From Anaerozeibacter quisquiliarum (GTDB taxonomy: Bacteria; Bacillota; Clostridia; Christensenellales; Aristaeellaceae), in NCBI GenBank assembly GCA_051162045.1, contig JBISDI010000003.1: DNA of 64,000 nt; one strand, 5' to 3'. This document shows positions 1 to 8,091 of this stretch, in pieces (the stretch's first letter is position 1; the number at the start of each line of letters is the position of its first letter). The notes beneath the pieces were generated by a model. The model searched no databases and was not told where the DNA came from. It was given only the letters and a program-made list of their open reading frames with translations. The position numbers and the translations under genes were made by a program.

Positions 1-2
1 AG

Positions 3-764
3 TTCATCGCAAACCTAAAGGCCTGCACTGACGCGGGCTACACAGGCCTTGCCAACGGCACCAAGGAAGGATGGATCTGCGAGTTGATGCTGGGCGGCGT
101 GGGCGCCACATGGTACGGCGGCAATGGCTTCTTTGACAAGGTGGTCGCGGGCGAGACCAATTTCGCGGATCCCATCTTTGTTAACGCGGTTGACAAGCTC
201 AACGAACTCAAGCCCTTCATGCCCATGCAGTTTGAGGGCGTGCCCTATACCGACATGCAGACCAGCTTCTCCATGGGCATGAGCGCCCACTTTATCGGCG
301 GCTCCTTTGAAGCGGCGACCTTCCTGAACATGAATCCGGACATCAAGTACGACATCTTCGCGGTGCCCGGCGAAACCGAGAGCACGCCGAAGTACGTATC
401 GGTCTACGCCGACATGAACTACTCGATCAATGCGGCGTCGACGCACCAGGCCGAATCGCTGAAGCTGCTGAAGTACCTGGCCACGCCCGAGTTTGGCAAG
501 AAGGTCGTGGATGAGCTCCAGATGATCACGTCCGTCCCCAACGTCGATGTTACCACCAACCCGTTCATCGCCAAGGTGCTCGACCTACAGGCCCAGGGCA
601 ACACCCCGTACGTCTTCCTGGTCGGTTTCCGCTACCAGCAGCCCACCGGCTCCTCGCTGTTCCAAGCGGCCGCGCAAGCCATGTTTACCGGCGACTACAC
701 CGCCGAGCAGGTGTGCAAAGAGGTGCAGGACGGCATCGCGGTCTACTACGCGCCATTCCAATAA
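3..764 (+). CDS. Sugar ABC transporter substrate-binding protein (C-terminal part)
   Basis: This is the C-terminal part of an extracellular solute-binding protein, family 1 type. The open frame runs off the left edge of the window without a stop, so the start and the lipoprotein signal lie outside. It should bind a carbohydrate outside the membrane and deliver it to the two permeases downstream. The composition (aromatic and Gly/Asn rich, with a late ATPEFGKKVVDEL helix) fits these proteins, where moderately conserved C-terminal helices follow a hinge. A GTP-independent MalFG-like permease pair follows at 884 and 1814, which supports the call. The ligand cannot be told from the sequence. The nearby AGE epimerase hints at an amino sugar or a disaccharide. 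Confidence 0.8.
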   Translation, partial: FIANLKACTDAGYTGLANGTKEGWICELMLGGVGATWYGGNGFFDKVVAGETNFADPIFVNAVDKLNELKPFMPMQFEGVPYTDMQTSFSMGMSAHFIGGSFEAATFLNMNPDIKYDIFAVPGETESTPKYVSVYADMNYSINAASTHQAESLKLLKYLATPEFGKKVVDELQMITSVPNVDVTTNPFIAKVLDLQAQGNTPYVFLVGFRYQQPTGSSLFQAAAQAMFTGDYTAEQVCKEVQDGIAVYYAPFQ

Positions 765-794
765 GCGTATAAACGGCGATTGAATGAAGCCTCA

Positions 795-842
795 GCCGTG
801 GGAAAACCAGGTGCGTGCGCCCGCGTTTCCCACGGCGTTTCT
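795..842 (+). terminator. Intercistronic hairpin between binding protein and permeases
   Basis: An 11-bp perfect inverted repeat (GCCGTGGGAAA at 795-805 and its complement at 826-836) is followed by GTTTCT. It sits between the binding-protein gene and the first permease. Such hairpins commonly cause partial termination or protect the upstream mRNA, so that the binding protein is made in excess of the permeases. The T-tract is weak, so partial termination is the likelier role. Confidence 0.6.
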
Positions 843-883
843 ATGGCTTATCGCGCGATTGCGTATGAGAAGAGGAAGTGTCT

Positions 884-1813
884 ATGGACAATCAACGAGC
901 GATAGCAAGGCGCCATAAGCAATGGCTGTGGATTGCGTTCTTTGTCGCGCCCGGATTGCTGGTTGTGGGCGTCTTTATCCTGCTGCCCCTGTTTATGTCG
1001 CTGGCCAACAGCCTGTTTTCGTGGAATCAGTTGATCCGCGGCGATTTTGTCGGTCTGGAAAACTTCAGGAACCTGTTTACGGCCTACCCCTTCAAGGAGC
1101 GGTTCTATAACGCCCTGGGCAACAATGCCAAATGGTTTTTATCGACCATGTTGATTCAAAACACCGTCAGTTTGCTAATCGGATACGTGATGAGCCGCCA
1201 GATTCGCGGTTCGCAGGTATACCGGCGGCTGATCTTCATCCCGGTCATGTTTTCGATTGTCGCGGTCAGCTACCTGTGGGGATTGTACATGCGGCCCAGC
1301 GGGCTGCTCAACACCTTCCTGCGGGCAGTTGGACTCAATGATCTGGCGCTCAGTTGGCTGGGCGACGGCAAGGTCGCCACCTACTCGATCATCGCCGTCA
1401 ACATCTGGCGCTGGATAGGCTTCCCGTCGCTCGTGTTCATGACCGCGATTGACGCAGTAGACGAAGAATTGATCGAGGCCAGCACGCTTGACGGTGCCGG
1501 GGAATGGCGCACGTTCTGGAAGGTGATCTTTCCGCTGATCATCCCCTCGATCACGGTCATTACGGTGCTGACGATCATCGGGAGCCTCAACGTGTTTGAG
1601 CAGGTCTACACCATGGCGGGCCTGGATGGTCCGCCCAATTACGCGACGGACACCATCAGCACCCTGTTCTACCGGACCGCCTTTGGCTCGGTCGACTCGG
1701 GCGCGCCGCAAATTGGCATGGGTTCGGCGATCGCGGTCATCATCTATGTCGTCACCTTCTTCATATCGCTTTTGTCCATCTGGGTCACGCGTTCCAAGGA
1801 GGTGCAGGTGTAG
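884..1813 (+). CDS. Carbohydrate ABC transporter permease, MalF/UgpA type
   Basis: A 309-residue integral membrane permease of a sugar ABC importer. It has a first transmembrane segment near residues 15-40, then a loop with NLFSWNQL and VGLENFRNL typical of UgpA/MalF-like permeases, and about six membrane helices in all. The EAA loop that contacts the ATPase is visible as EELIEASTLDGAGEWRTFWK near residues 205-225. I chose the ATG at 884 over an in-frame GTG at 878 because AGAGGAAG lies 5 bases upstream of the ATG and overlaps the GTG. It pairs with the permease that starts directly after its stop codon. No ATPase gene is present in the operon, so a shared MsiK-like ATPase encoded elsewhere is likely. 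Confidence 0.9.
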   Translation: MDNQRAIARRHKQWLWIAFFVAPGLLVVGVFILLPLFMSLANSLFSWNQLIRGDFVGLENFRNLFTAYPFKERFYNALGNNAKWFLSTMLIQNTVSLLIGYVMSRQIRGSQVYRRLIFIPVMFSIVAVSYLWGLYMRPSGLLNTFLRAVGLNDLALSWLGDGKVATYSIIAVNIWRWIGFPSLVFMTAIDAVDEELIEASTLDGAGEWRTFWKVIFPLIIPSITVITVLTIIGSLNVFEQVYTMAGLDGPPNYATDTISTLFYRTAFGSVDSGAPQIGMGSAIAVIIYVVTFFISLLSIWVTRSKEVQV

Positions 1814-2665
1814 ATGATGACGATGCGTTTTAAAGGGGCCGGTGCCCTCAAAAGGACCGTGATCATCCTGGTGCAGATTTTGCTGATTGGATACGTGCTG
1901 CTGATTCTGTACCCGCTGTTCAATATGCTCATGAGCTCGTTCAAGCGTTCCAAGGACATCCTGATGCACCCGTTTGACCTGCCCACGGAATTTGAGTTTG
2001 GCAACTACGTCAAAGTATGGGTCGATCGGGGGTTCGGCCGATATTTCTACAATAGCCTCTGGATCACATGTTCCGCCATGGCCATGGTGCTGCTGTTCGG
2101 GTCCTTGGCGGCCTACGGCATTTCGCGCTTCCGGTTCCGGGGCAACATCCTGGTGTACATGCTGTTTCTCAGTGGGATCATGCTGCCGCTCAAGGCGGCG
2201 GTCATCCCGCTGTTTCAGATCGTCAAGGCGCTCGGCATGTACGACAAGCCCATCGGCGTCATCTGCATCTTCATCGCCATGGGCCTGCCCAGCACGGTGT
2301 TCATCCTGGCGGGATCGATGCGCACGATCCCGAGTTCATTAAGCGAAGCCGCCACGATCGACGGTTGCGGCGAGCTCAGGATCTACCGGCGCATCGTCAT
2401 GCCCGTCATCATGCCGTCGGTGGCGCTGGTCACCATCTACAACGCGGTGCCGATCTGGAACGACTTTTTCTTCCCGCTGGTCTTCATCAAAAGCGACAAG
2501 TTCAAGACGTTGCCGCTGGGCCTGACCAGTTTCATGGGGCAGTATGCCACCGCGTGGGATATGCTGTTTACCGGGCTGGCCATCGCAATCGTCCCGGTGA
2601 TGATCCTGTACCTATCCATGAGCAAGTACTTCATCAAGGGCATGACCGCGGGCGCGATCAAATAG
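1814..2665 (+). CDS. Carbohydrate ABC transporter permease, MalG/UgpE type
   Basis: A 283-residue second permease of the importer. It has an N-terminal membrane helix (residues about 13-35), the loop SSFKRSKDILMHPFDLPTEF usual after the first helix of MalG-like proteins, about six helices, and an EAA motif at SEAATIDGCGELRIYRRIVMP. The ATG directly follows the TAG of the upstream permease, and an AAGGAGG site lies inside the end of that gene, so the two are translationally coupled. The protein should form the heterodimeric channel with the upstream permease. Confidence 0.92.
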   Translation: MMTMRFKGAGALKRTVIILVQILLIGYVLLILYPLFNMLMSSFKRSKDILMHPFDLPTEFEFGNYVKVWVDRGFGRYFYNSLWITCSAMAMVLLFGSLAAYGISRFRFRGNILVYMLFLSGIMLPLKAAVIPLFQIVKALGMYDKPIGVICIFIAMGLPSTVFILAGSMRTIPSSLSEAATIDGCGELRIYRRIVMPVIMPSVALVTIYNAVPIWNDFFFPLVFIKSDKFKTLPLGLTSFMGQYATAWDMLFTGLAIAIVPVMILYLSMSKYFIKGMTAGAIK

Positions 2666-2677
2666 GAGGACACCAAG

Positions 2678-3871
2678 ATGCAACGACAGAAGATTGAGGC
2701 GTATCACAAGCAATTTCGAGATGAGCTGTTCAGATCGGTGATCCCATTCTGGCTCAATCACTCGATAGACCGGGAAAACGGCGGGTATCATAGCTGCCTG
2801 GAACGGGATGGAACCGTGTTTGACACCGACAAATTCTCGTGGATGCAGGCGCGCGAAATCTGGATGTTCTCGAAGCTCTGTCAGGTGTATGGCACCCGGC
2901 CCGAATGGCTGGAGGCCGCGCGCCATGGCGCCGAATTTATGCGCGCTCACGCGAAAGCGCCGGGCGGGGATACCTACTTCTCCTTGGATAACCAGGGCAA
3001 CCCACTGATCGCGCCTTACAACATCTACGCCGATTGCTTTTTGTGTACCGCCTACGCGCAGTACGCCCGGGTGTCCGGCGAGGCTTGGGCCAAGGACGAG
3101 GCGCTTCGGCTCTACCGGCGCATTCAGCAGCGCCAGCACAACCCCAAGGGCCAGTGGAACAAGCAGATGCCCGGCGCGCGCAGTTTGTGCGCCATGAGCT
3201 TCCCCATGATCCAGATGACGATGGCGCGAGAACTGATGGGCTATCTGCCCGACGATGTCGTCGAACCCGTGGTGCAGGAAACGCTCCGCACCTTCTTCGC
3301 CCGCCATGTTGACCGGGAGCGCAAGCTGGTCTTTGAGCGGGTGCTGGAGGATGGCGGGCACCTGCTCGACGTCATGGAGGGGCGGCTGCTCAACCCCGGC
3401 CACGCGCTGGAGATCCTGTGGCTGATTATGGACGTGGCCCATGCCCGGGGCGATCAGGCGATGGTCGAGGATTGCGCCGAGATGATGCTTTGGAGTGTCG
3501 AAAACGGGTGGGATGAGAAGCACGGCGGCATCTTCTATTACCGGGACTACAAGGGGTACCCGCTCGACAAGATCGAGGGCAATATGAAGATCTGGTGGGT
3601 TCATGTAGAGGCCATCAACGCCATGCTGCTGGCCCATAAATTGACGGGCAGCGCCGCCCATGAAGCCTGGTTCGAGCGGCTGTGCGCATATAGCTTTGAC
3701 CACTTCTCCGACCGCGCGGGCGGCGGCGAATGGTACGGCTATCTGGAGCGGGACGGCTCGCCCGCGTTTACGCTCAAAGGCGGGAAATGGAAGGGATTTT
3801 TCCACCTGCCGCGCTCGCTGATGCTGTGCGAGCGCTGGCTTGCCGAAATGGCCGGTGAGGGCGTGGACTAA
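2678..3871 (+). CDS. AGE-family epimerase/isomerase
   Basis: A 397-residue protein of the N-acylglucosamine 2-epimerase superfamily, an (alpha/alpha)6 barrel fold. Supporting segments are FWLNHSIDRENGGYHSCLERDG near residues 24-45, QAREIWMFSKL, NPGHALEILWLI with the conserved histidine near residue 243, and WWVHVEAINAMLLAH with another conserved histidine near 310. The length is normal for the family. Members epimerise or isomerise N-acetylglucosamine, mannose/glucose/fructose or cellobiose-type disaccharides; the substrate cannot be fixed here. Its place 12 bp after the permeases, with an AGGAGG site, suggests it acts on the imported sugar or a product of it. Confidence 0.85.
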   Translation: MQRQKIEAYHKQFRDELFRSVIPFWLNHSIDRENGGYHSCLERDGTVFDTDKFSWMQAREIWMFSKLCQVYGTRPEWLEAARHGAEFMRAHAKAPGGDTYFSLDNQGNPLIAPYNIYADCFLCTAYAQYARVSGEAWAKDEALRLYRRIQQRQHNPKGQWNKQMPGARSLCAMSFPMIQMTMARELMGYLPDDVVEPVVQETLRTFFARHVDRERKLVFERVLEDGGHLLDVMEGRLLNPGHALEILWLIMDVAHARGDQAMVEDCAEMMLWSVENGWDEKHGGIFYYRDYKGYPLDKIEGNMKIWWVHVEAINAMLLAHKLTGSAAHEAWFERLCAYSFDHFSDRAGGGEWYGYLERDGSPAFTLKGGKWKGFFHLPRSLMLCERWLAEMAGEGVD

Positions 3872-3886
3872 ATGAGGAATGCGCAA

Positions 3887-4687
3887 ATGCGAATCCTGGT
3901 TTGCATCAAACAGGTGCCCAGCACCGACAAGGTGGAGATTGACCCGAAAACCGGCGTCATCATGCGCGCCGGGCTGGAAGGCAAACTGAACCCTTACGAC
4001 GAATACGCCATCGAAACCGCGCTTAACATTCGCGCGGCGGTGGCGGGCAGCACCATCACGGCGTTGACCATGGGCACGCCTGATAGCGAGGCCATCTTGC
4101 GCGAAGCCTACGCCATGGGCGTCGATGAAGCGATTCTGTTGACCGACCGCGCGCTGGCCGGGTCGGATGTGCTGGCCACCAGCTACGCGCTGTCTCAGGC
4201 CATACGCGCGAAGGGCCCGTTCGACATCATCATCTGCGGCCGCCAGACCACCGACGGCGACACCGCACAGGTGGGGCCCGCGCTGGCCGAGCAGTTGGGG
4301 ATGCCCCACGTAAGCTGGGTGCGCCGCATTCTGAATGTGAATGAGCGGCGCATCGTCGTCGAGCAGGACATGCTCAACCTGACGGCCGATGCCGAAATGG
4401 GTTACCCTTGCTTGATTACGGTGGAAAAGGGGATCTTTCGGCCGCGCCTGCCTTCCTACCGGCTGATGGTGAAGACGCGGGATCGTCCGATTGCGCGGCT
4501 GGGGCTTGCCGATCTCGTGGATACCGATCCCGCCCACTATGGGCTCAACGGCTCACCCACCCAGGTGGAGCGGATTTTTCCGCCGGAGATGGGCCCGCCG
4601 CCGGAAATGTTCACGGGAAGTGGCGAAGCGGTGGCGGCGCGGCTCTACGACAAGCTGGTCGAGCTCAAATTGCTGGTGCGGGAATAA
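3887..4687 (+). CDS. etfB: Electron transfer flavoprotein, beta subunit (lactate dehydrogenase-type)
   Basis: A 266-residue EtfB/FixA family protein. The N-terminus MRILVCIKQVPSTDKVEIDP is the classic start, and CGRQTTDGDTAQVGPALAEQLGMPHV near residues 110-135 is the nucleotide-binding ETF signature. An in-frame ATG at 3872 abuts the previous stop, but a GAGGA site lies 8 bases before the ATG at 3887, which is the better start and gives the usual N-terminus. It forms the heterodimer with the EtfA encoded next, and both probably serve the FAD dehydrogenase at 5896. The set matches the order EtfB-EtfA-LDH of electron-confurcating lactate dehydrogenases such as LctBCD of Acetobacterium. Confidence 0.92.
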   Translation: MRILVCIKQVPSTDKVEIDPKTGVIMRAGLEGKLNPYDEYAIETALNIRAAVAGSTITALTMGTPDSEAILREAYAMGVDEAILLTDRALAGSDVLATSYALSQAIRAKGPFDIIICGRQTTDGDTAQVGPALAEQLGMPHVSWVRRILNVNERRIVVEQDMLNLTADAEMGYPCLITVEKGIFRPRLPSYRLMVKTRDRPIARLGLADLVDTDPAHYGLNGSPTQVERIFPPEMGPPPEMFTGSGEAVAARLYDKLVELKLLVRE

Positions 4688-4705
4688 CGTGACGGGAGCA
4701 GTCTT

Positions 4706-5899
4706 ATGATCCGAGTAAACGACCATGCATGTGACGGCTGCGGCCGGTGCGCCGCGGCCTGCCCCTTCGGGGCGATAGAGATCCGAAACAATCGAGCGCA
4801 CATATCGGCGGCTTGCCGGCTGTGCAAATTGTGCCTGAAGGCGTGCCCGAGGCAGGCGCTCAGCCTGGAATTGGCGTCGGCCCACCAGGGGGCGGACATC
4901 GGGGCGTCAAAGGGCGTGCTGGTGTACGCCGAGCACAGCCAGGGCAACATCGCGCCGGTCGTCTACGAGTTGATCGGCAAGGCGCGCCACTTGGTCGAAA
5001 CTGCGGGCGGGCAGGTGTCTTGCCTGTTGGTCGGATGCGGCATGGAGAGGTCGGCCCAGGCGCTGGTCGGCCATGGGGTCGACCGCGTGCTTGTCTACGA
5101 AGACGAGGCGCTTCGCTACTTCCGCGCCGACACCTACGCCAATGTGTTCGAGGACTGCGCGCGGCGCGTCATGCCCGCGGCGGTGCTGGTTGGGGCTACC
5201 AACGTGGGGCGCAGCCTGGCGCCGCGCGTGGCTGCCCGCCTCAAGACGGGCCTCACCGCCGATTGCACCGGCCTTGACATGCGCGAGGACTGCGAGCTTG
5301 TGCAGACCCGCCCCGCGTTTGGCGGCAACATCATGGCGCAGATCGTGACCAAGCACACGCGGCCCCAATTCGCCACAGTCCGGTACCGGGTCATGCAGGC
5401 CGCCGAGCCGCAATTTACCGGTGGCGTGATTGAACGGGTGCCGATTGAGGCGGCCTTTCTGGTTTCAAACATTGCGTTATCCGGAATCAGGCCAAGGTCG
5501 GTCGCGCCCGGCATCGAGCACGCCGACTGCCTTGTCGTGGCGGGCCGCGGCATTCAAAAGGCGAAGGACATCGCCATGCTGACGGAGCTGGCGCGGCTCC
5601 TGGGCGGGAGCCTGGCCTGCACGCGTCCGCTGGTGGAAAACGGCATGGCCGACTATACCCGGCAGATCGGCCTGTCCGGGCGCTCGGTGCGCCCTAAGCT
5701 GATCATCACCTGCGGCGTGTCGGGCGCGGTGCAGTTCACCGCCGGCATCAAGGGCGCGCAGACCATCTTCGCCATCAACAAAGACGCGGGCGCGCCGATC
5801 ATGCGCCTGGCGGGCTACGCTGCCGTGGGCGACCTGTATGAGATTGTGCCCAGGCTGATCGCCCAAATCAAGTCGGCGCGAATGAGGGATATATCATGA
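4706..5899 (+). CDS. etfA: Electron transfer flavoprotein, alpha subunit with N-terminal 2[4Fe-4S] ferredoxin domain
   Basis: A 397-residue EtfA with an extra N-terminal ferredoxin domain. Two [4Fe-4S] motifs are visible: Cys9, 12, 15, 19 and Cys37, 40, 43, 47, each ending in CP. The ETF alpha domains follow, and the C-terminal FAD-binding region is clear (GLSGRSVRPKLIITCGVSGA, then FAINKDAGAPI near residue 355). The ferredoxin extension is the hallmark of ETFs that pass electrons between ferredoxin and a 2-hydroxyacid dehydrogenase. In the characterised case, ferredoxin oxidation drives lactate oxidation with NAD. It starts 18 bp after etfB and its last codons overlap the next gene (ATGA), so all three subunits are co-translated. 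Confidence 0.92.
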   Translation: MIRVNDHACDGCGRCAAACPFGAIEIRNNRAHISAACRLCKLCLKACPRQALSLELASAHQGADIGASKGVLVYAEHSQGNIAPVVYELIGKARHLVETAGGQVSCLLVGCGMERSAQALVGHGVDRVLVYEDEALRYFRADTYANVFEDCARRVMPAAVLVGATNVGRSLAPRVAARLKTGLTADCTGLDMREDCELVQTRPAFGGNIMAQIVTKHTRPQFATVRYRVMQAAEPQFTGGVIERVPIEAAFLVSNIALSGIRPRSVAPGIEHADCLVVAGRGIQKAKDIAMLTELARLLGGSLACTRPLVENGMADYTRQIGLSGRSVRPKLIITCGVSGAVQFTAGIKGAQTIFAINKDAGAPIMRLAGYAAVGDLYEIVPRLIAQIKSARMRDIS

Positions 5900-7296
5900 C
5901 ATTTCGCAAATTGACCACGGAAGACGTGGATTTCCTGATCGGGGTGACCGCAAAAGACCGGGTATTGACCGGCGAGAACATCCACAGCGACTATTGCCGC
6001 GATGAGATGCCGCTCTACGGCGTTCACGCGCCGGAGGTGGCTGTGGAGGTCGTGTCCATGCGGGAGGTTGCGGACATCCTGCGCTACGCCAACGCCCAGG
6101 GCCTGCCGGTGACGCCCCGGGGCAGCGGAACCGGGCTGTGCGGCGCATGCGTGCCGGTATTGGGCGGCATCCTGCTGGTGTTTTCCCGCATGAACCGAAT
6201 CCTTAGTGTGGACGCCGACACGCTCAGCGTTACCGTCGAGCCCGGGGTGCTCTTGATGCAGTTGGCCGAGCACCTGGAGAAGCAGGGCTTATTCTATCCC
6301 CCCGATCCGGGCGAGAAGAGCGCCACGATCGGGGGCAATTTGATGACCAACGCCGGGGGCATGCGGGCGGTGCGCTACGGCGTGACCCGGGACTACATCA
6401 AGGGGCTCGAGGTGGTGCTTTCAGACGGCGAAGTGCTCGAGCTCGGCGGCGATACCGTCAAGAGCAGCAGCGGTTACAGCCTGCTTCAATTGATGGCGGG
6501 CAGCGAAGGCACGCTGGGCATCGTCACCCGACTGACGCTCAAGGTGATCCCAATGCCCAAGCGCTTCGTGTCGCTGCTGGTGCCCTTTGACGACATCGGC
6601 GACTGCATGCCTTGCGTCAAGCAGCTCCTCCACATCCCCGCTATCCCCGTAACGCTGGAATACGCTGAGCGCGAGGTCTTGGACGAGGCCGAAAAGTACC
6701 TGGGCAAGGGCTTCCCCCACACGTCGTCCGGCGCCTACCTGATCGTCTCCTACCACGCCAATTCCGACGTGGAAATCAAAAAAATGGTCGAGGACGCCGC
6801 CGAGATCTGCTTGGGTGCGGGCGCGCAAGACGTGTTCATCTCAGACACCCAAGACCGGCAAGACAGGATCTGGACCGCCCGAGGCGCCTTCCTCGAGGCC
6901 ATCAGCGCCTCAACCCCGGTCATGGACGAATGCGACGTCGTCGTAGGCATCAACCGCGTCGCGTCGTTCGTCGCCTACACGAAAGAACTGTCAGCGCAGT
7001 ACGCCGTGCGCATTCGCAGCTTCGGCCACGCCGGGGACGGCAACCTGCACATCTACGTCTGCAAGGACGACATGCCGCAGCAACGCTGGGAATCAACGGT
7101 CAAGGAGGTCATGGACCGCCTCTATGCCCGCGCTGCCCACCTCGGCGGTCAAGTCTCCGGCGAGCACGGCATCGGCCACGCCAAACGAGACTACCTCCGC
7201 CAAAGCGTAGGAGAACGCCAAATGGCCCTGATGCGCAGCATAAAAACCGCCTTCGACCCCAAGGGCATCCTCAACCCCGGGAAGGTAATCCTATGA
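5896..7296 (+). CDS. FAD-binding 2-hydroxyacid dehydrogenase (LctD/GlcD type)
   Basis: A 466-residue flavoprotein with an N-terminal PCMH FAD-binding domain (PVTPRGSGTGLCGACVPV near residue 71, then PDPGEKSATIGGNLMTNAGG) and a C-terminal FAD-linked oxidase domain (SFGHAGDGNLHIYVC, then SGEHGIGHAKRDYL near residue 421). This is the GlcD/D-lactate dehydrogenase family at normal length. It overlaps etfA by four bases. Together with the ferredoxin-EtfA it predicts an electron-confurcating or bifurcating complex oxidising D-lactate, glycolate or another 2-hydroxyacid in the cytosol. The exact hydroxyacid is not decidable from sequence. Confidence 0.9.
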   Translation: MTFRKLTTEDVDFLIGVTAKDRVLTGENIHSDYCRDEMPLYGVHAPEVAVEVVSMREVADILRYANAQGLPVTPRGSGTGLCGACVPVLGGILLVFSRMNRILSVDADTLSVTVEPGVLLMQLAEHLEKQGLFYPPDPGEKSATIGGNLMTNAGGMRAVRYGVTRDYIKGLEVVLSDGEVLELGGDTVKSSSGYSLLQLMAGSEGTLGIVTRLTLKVIPMPKRFVSLLVPFDDIGDCMPCVKQLLHIPAIPVTLEYAEREVLDEAEKYLGKGFPHTSSGAYLIVSYHANSDVEIKKMVEDAAEICLGAGAQDVFISDTQDRQDRIWTARGAFLEAISASTPVMDECDVVVGINRVASFVAYTKELSAQYAVRIRSFGHAGDGNLHIYVCKDDMPQQRWESTVKEVMDRLYARAAHLGGQVSGEHGIGHAKRDYLRQSVGERQMALMRSIKTAFDPKGILNPGKVIL

Positions 7297-7470
7297 GATG
7301 GCTTTGAGAAGCACGCGCTCGGGCAAGCGGGAACAATGAACCAAGTGACTGGTAACCCTGCAGTCGGTGGCGCGTCTGCACAAAGGCCTGATCCCGGCAC
7401 CCAATTCGTCGTTATTATCAATATCGGAATTGACCCTCTACGGCCATTTTGATGGCAGAATGGGCATAGA

Positions 7471-7508
7471 AAGGGCGGACATCTCTGCCGTTCCCGGCAG
7501 AGCCGCCC
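7471..7508 (-). terminator. Rho-independent terminator downstream of integrase remnant
   Basis: Read on the minus strand, a GC-rich nested stem (GGGCGG pairing with CCGCCC, and CTCTGCC pairing with GGCAGAG inside) is followed by TTTCT. It lies 17 bp beyond the stop codon of the integrase remnant and fits as its old terminator. Confidence 0.65.
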
Positions 7509-7524
7509 GCCTTGTGCTCCTTGT

Positions 7525-7665
7525 TTACGCCCCAACTGCCTGCCGAAGCGTGTCGCCGATATCGCCCCCGAAGAAATGAATGTACCGGTTGCAGGCGATC
7601 TCCACGTTGGCGTGGCCGAGCAGCCTCGAGATGATCTTCACCTCCACACCGCGCGCCCTGTTCTT
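7525..7665 (-). pseudogene. Tyrosine recombinase (phage-type integrase), C-terminal remnant
   Basis: The last about 46 codons of a minus-strand frame read RARGVEVKIISRLLGHANVE followed by IACNRYIH. This is the C-terminal box of XerC/phage integrases (LLGH with the conserved histidine, and the catalytic tyrosine in NRYIH). The rest of the same open frame, up to about 7998, shows no integrase domain, and the box I arginine and core domain are missing. So this is the 3' scar of an element that has otherwise been lost. Its terminator still follows. Confidence 0.7.
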
Positions 7666-8030
7666 GTTGACCTTGCTGACATCAACTGATTTCCAGACAA
7701 CCACCCCTCTGGTGGTATTGACTTGAGCAGAAGCGAGGTCTTTCCCAAGTGTTAAGTCAGACAAAGCTATGGTGATCGGCCTGATGGAACCCGCATTATC
7801 CTCCCTGGGCACTTCCGCCTCAGTTAACGTCCATGGGATTGGGTTGATCGCGAGTGCGCCATTGCGTACGACCGGACTGCTTGTTACCCCTTCCGCCTCG
7901 GTGCTGCAGGAAATAATCACGCCAATATCATTGAGGCCTGTAGGCGATGCCGTCCGCCGCCGGGATTCTGTATGCCAACGCGGCTGGCGTCCGATCACTT
8001 ACGCAAACCAAACGATGATGTTGCCGGTTC

Positions 8031-8059
8031 TTGCAACATACCATAGCTCGCAGTATACT
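8031..8059 (+). promoter_or_regulatory. Sigma-A type promoter for the AraC-type regulator
   Basis: TTGCAA at 8031-8036 and TATACT at 8054-8059 are separated by exactly 17 bp, and the coding start is 33 bp downstream. This is a good match to the housekeeping promoter. Confidence 0.65.
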
Positions 8060-8091
8060 GATGAAGTGTATGTATAAAGGTGGTGCGGGCC

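Noticed and set aside
2612..4537. Long minus-strand open frame (641 codons)
   Set aside because: It lies opposite the epimerase and etfB genes, has no ribosome site or domain, and is the usual shadow in GC-rich DNA.
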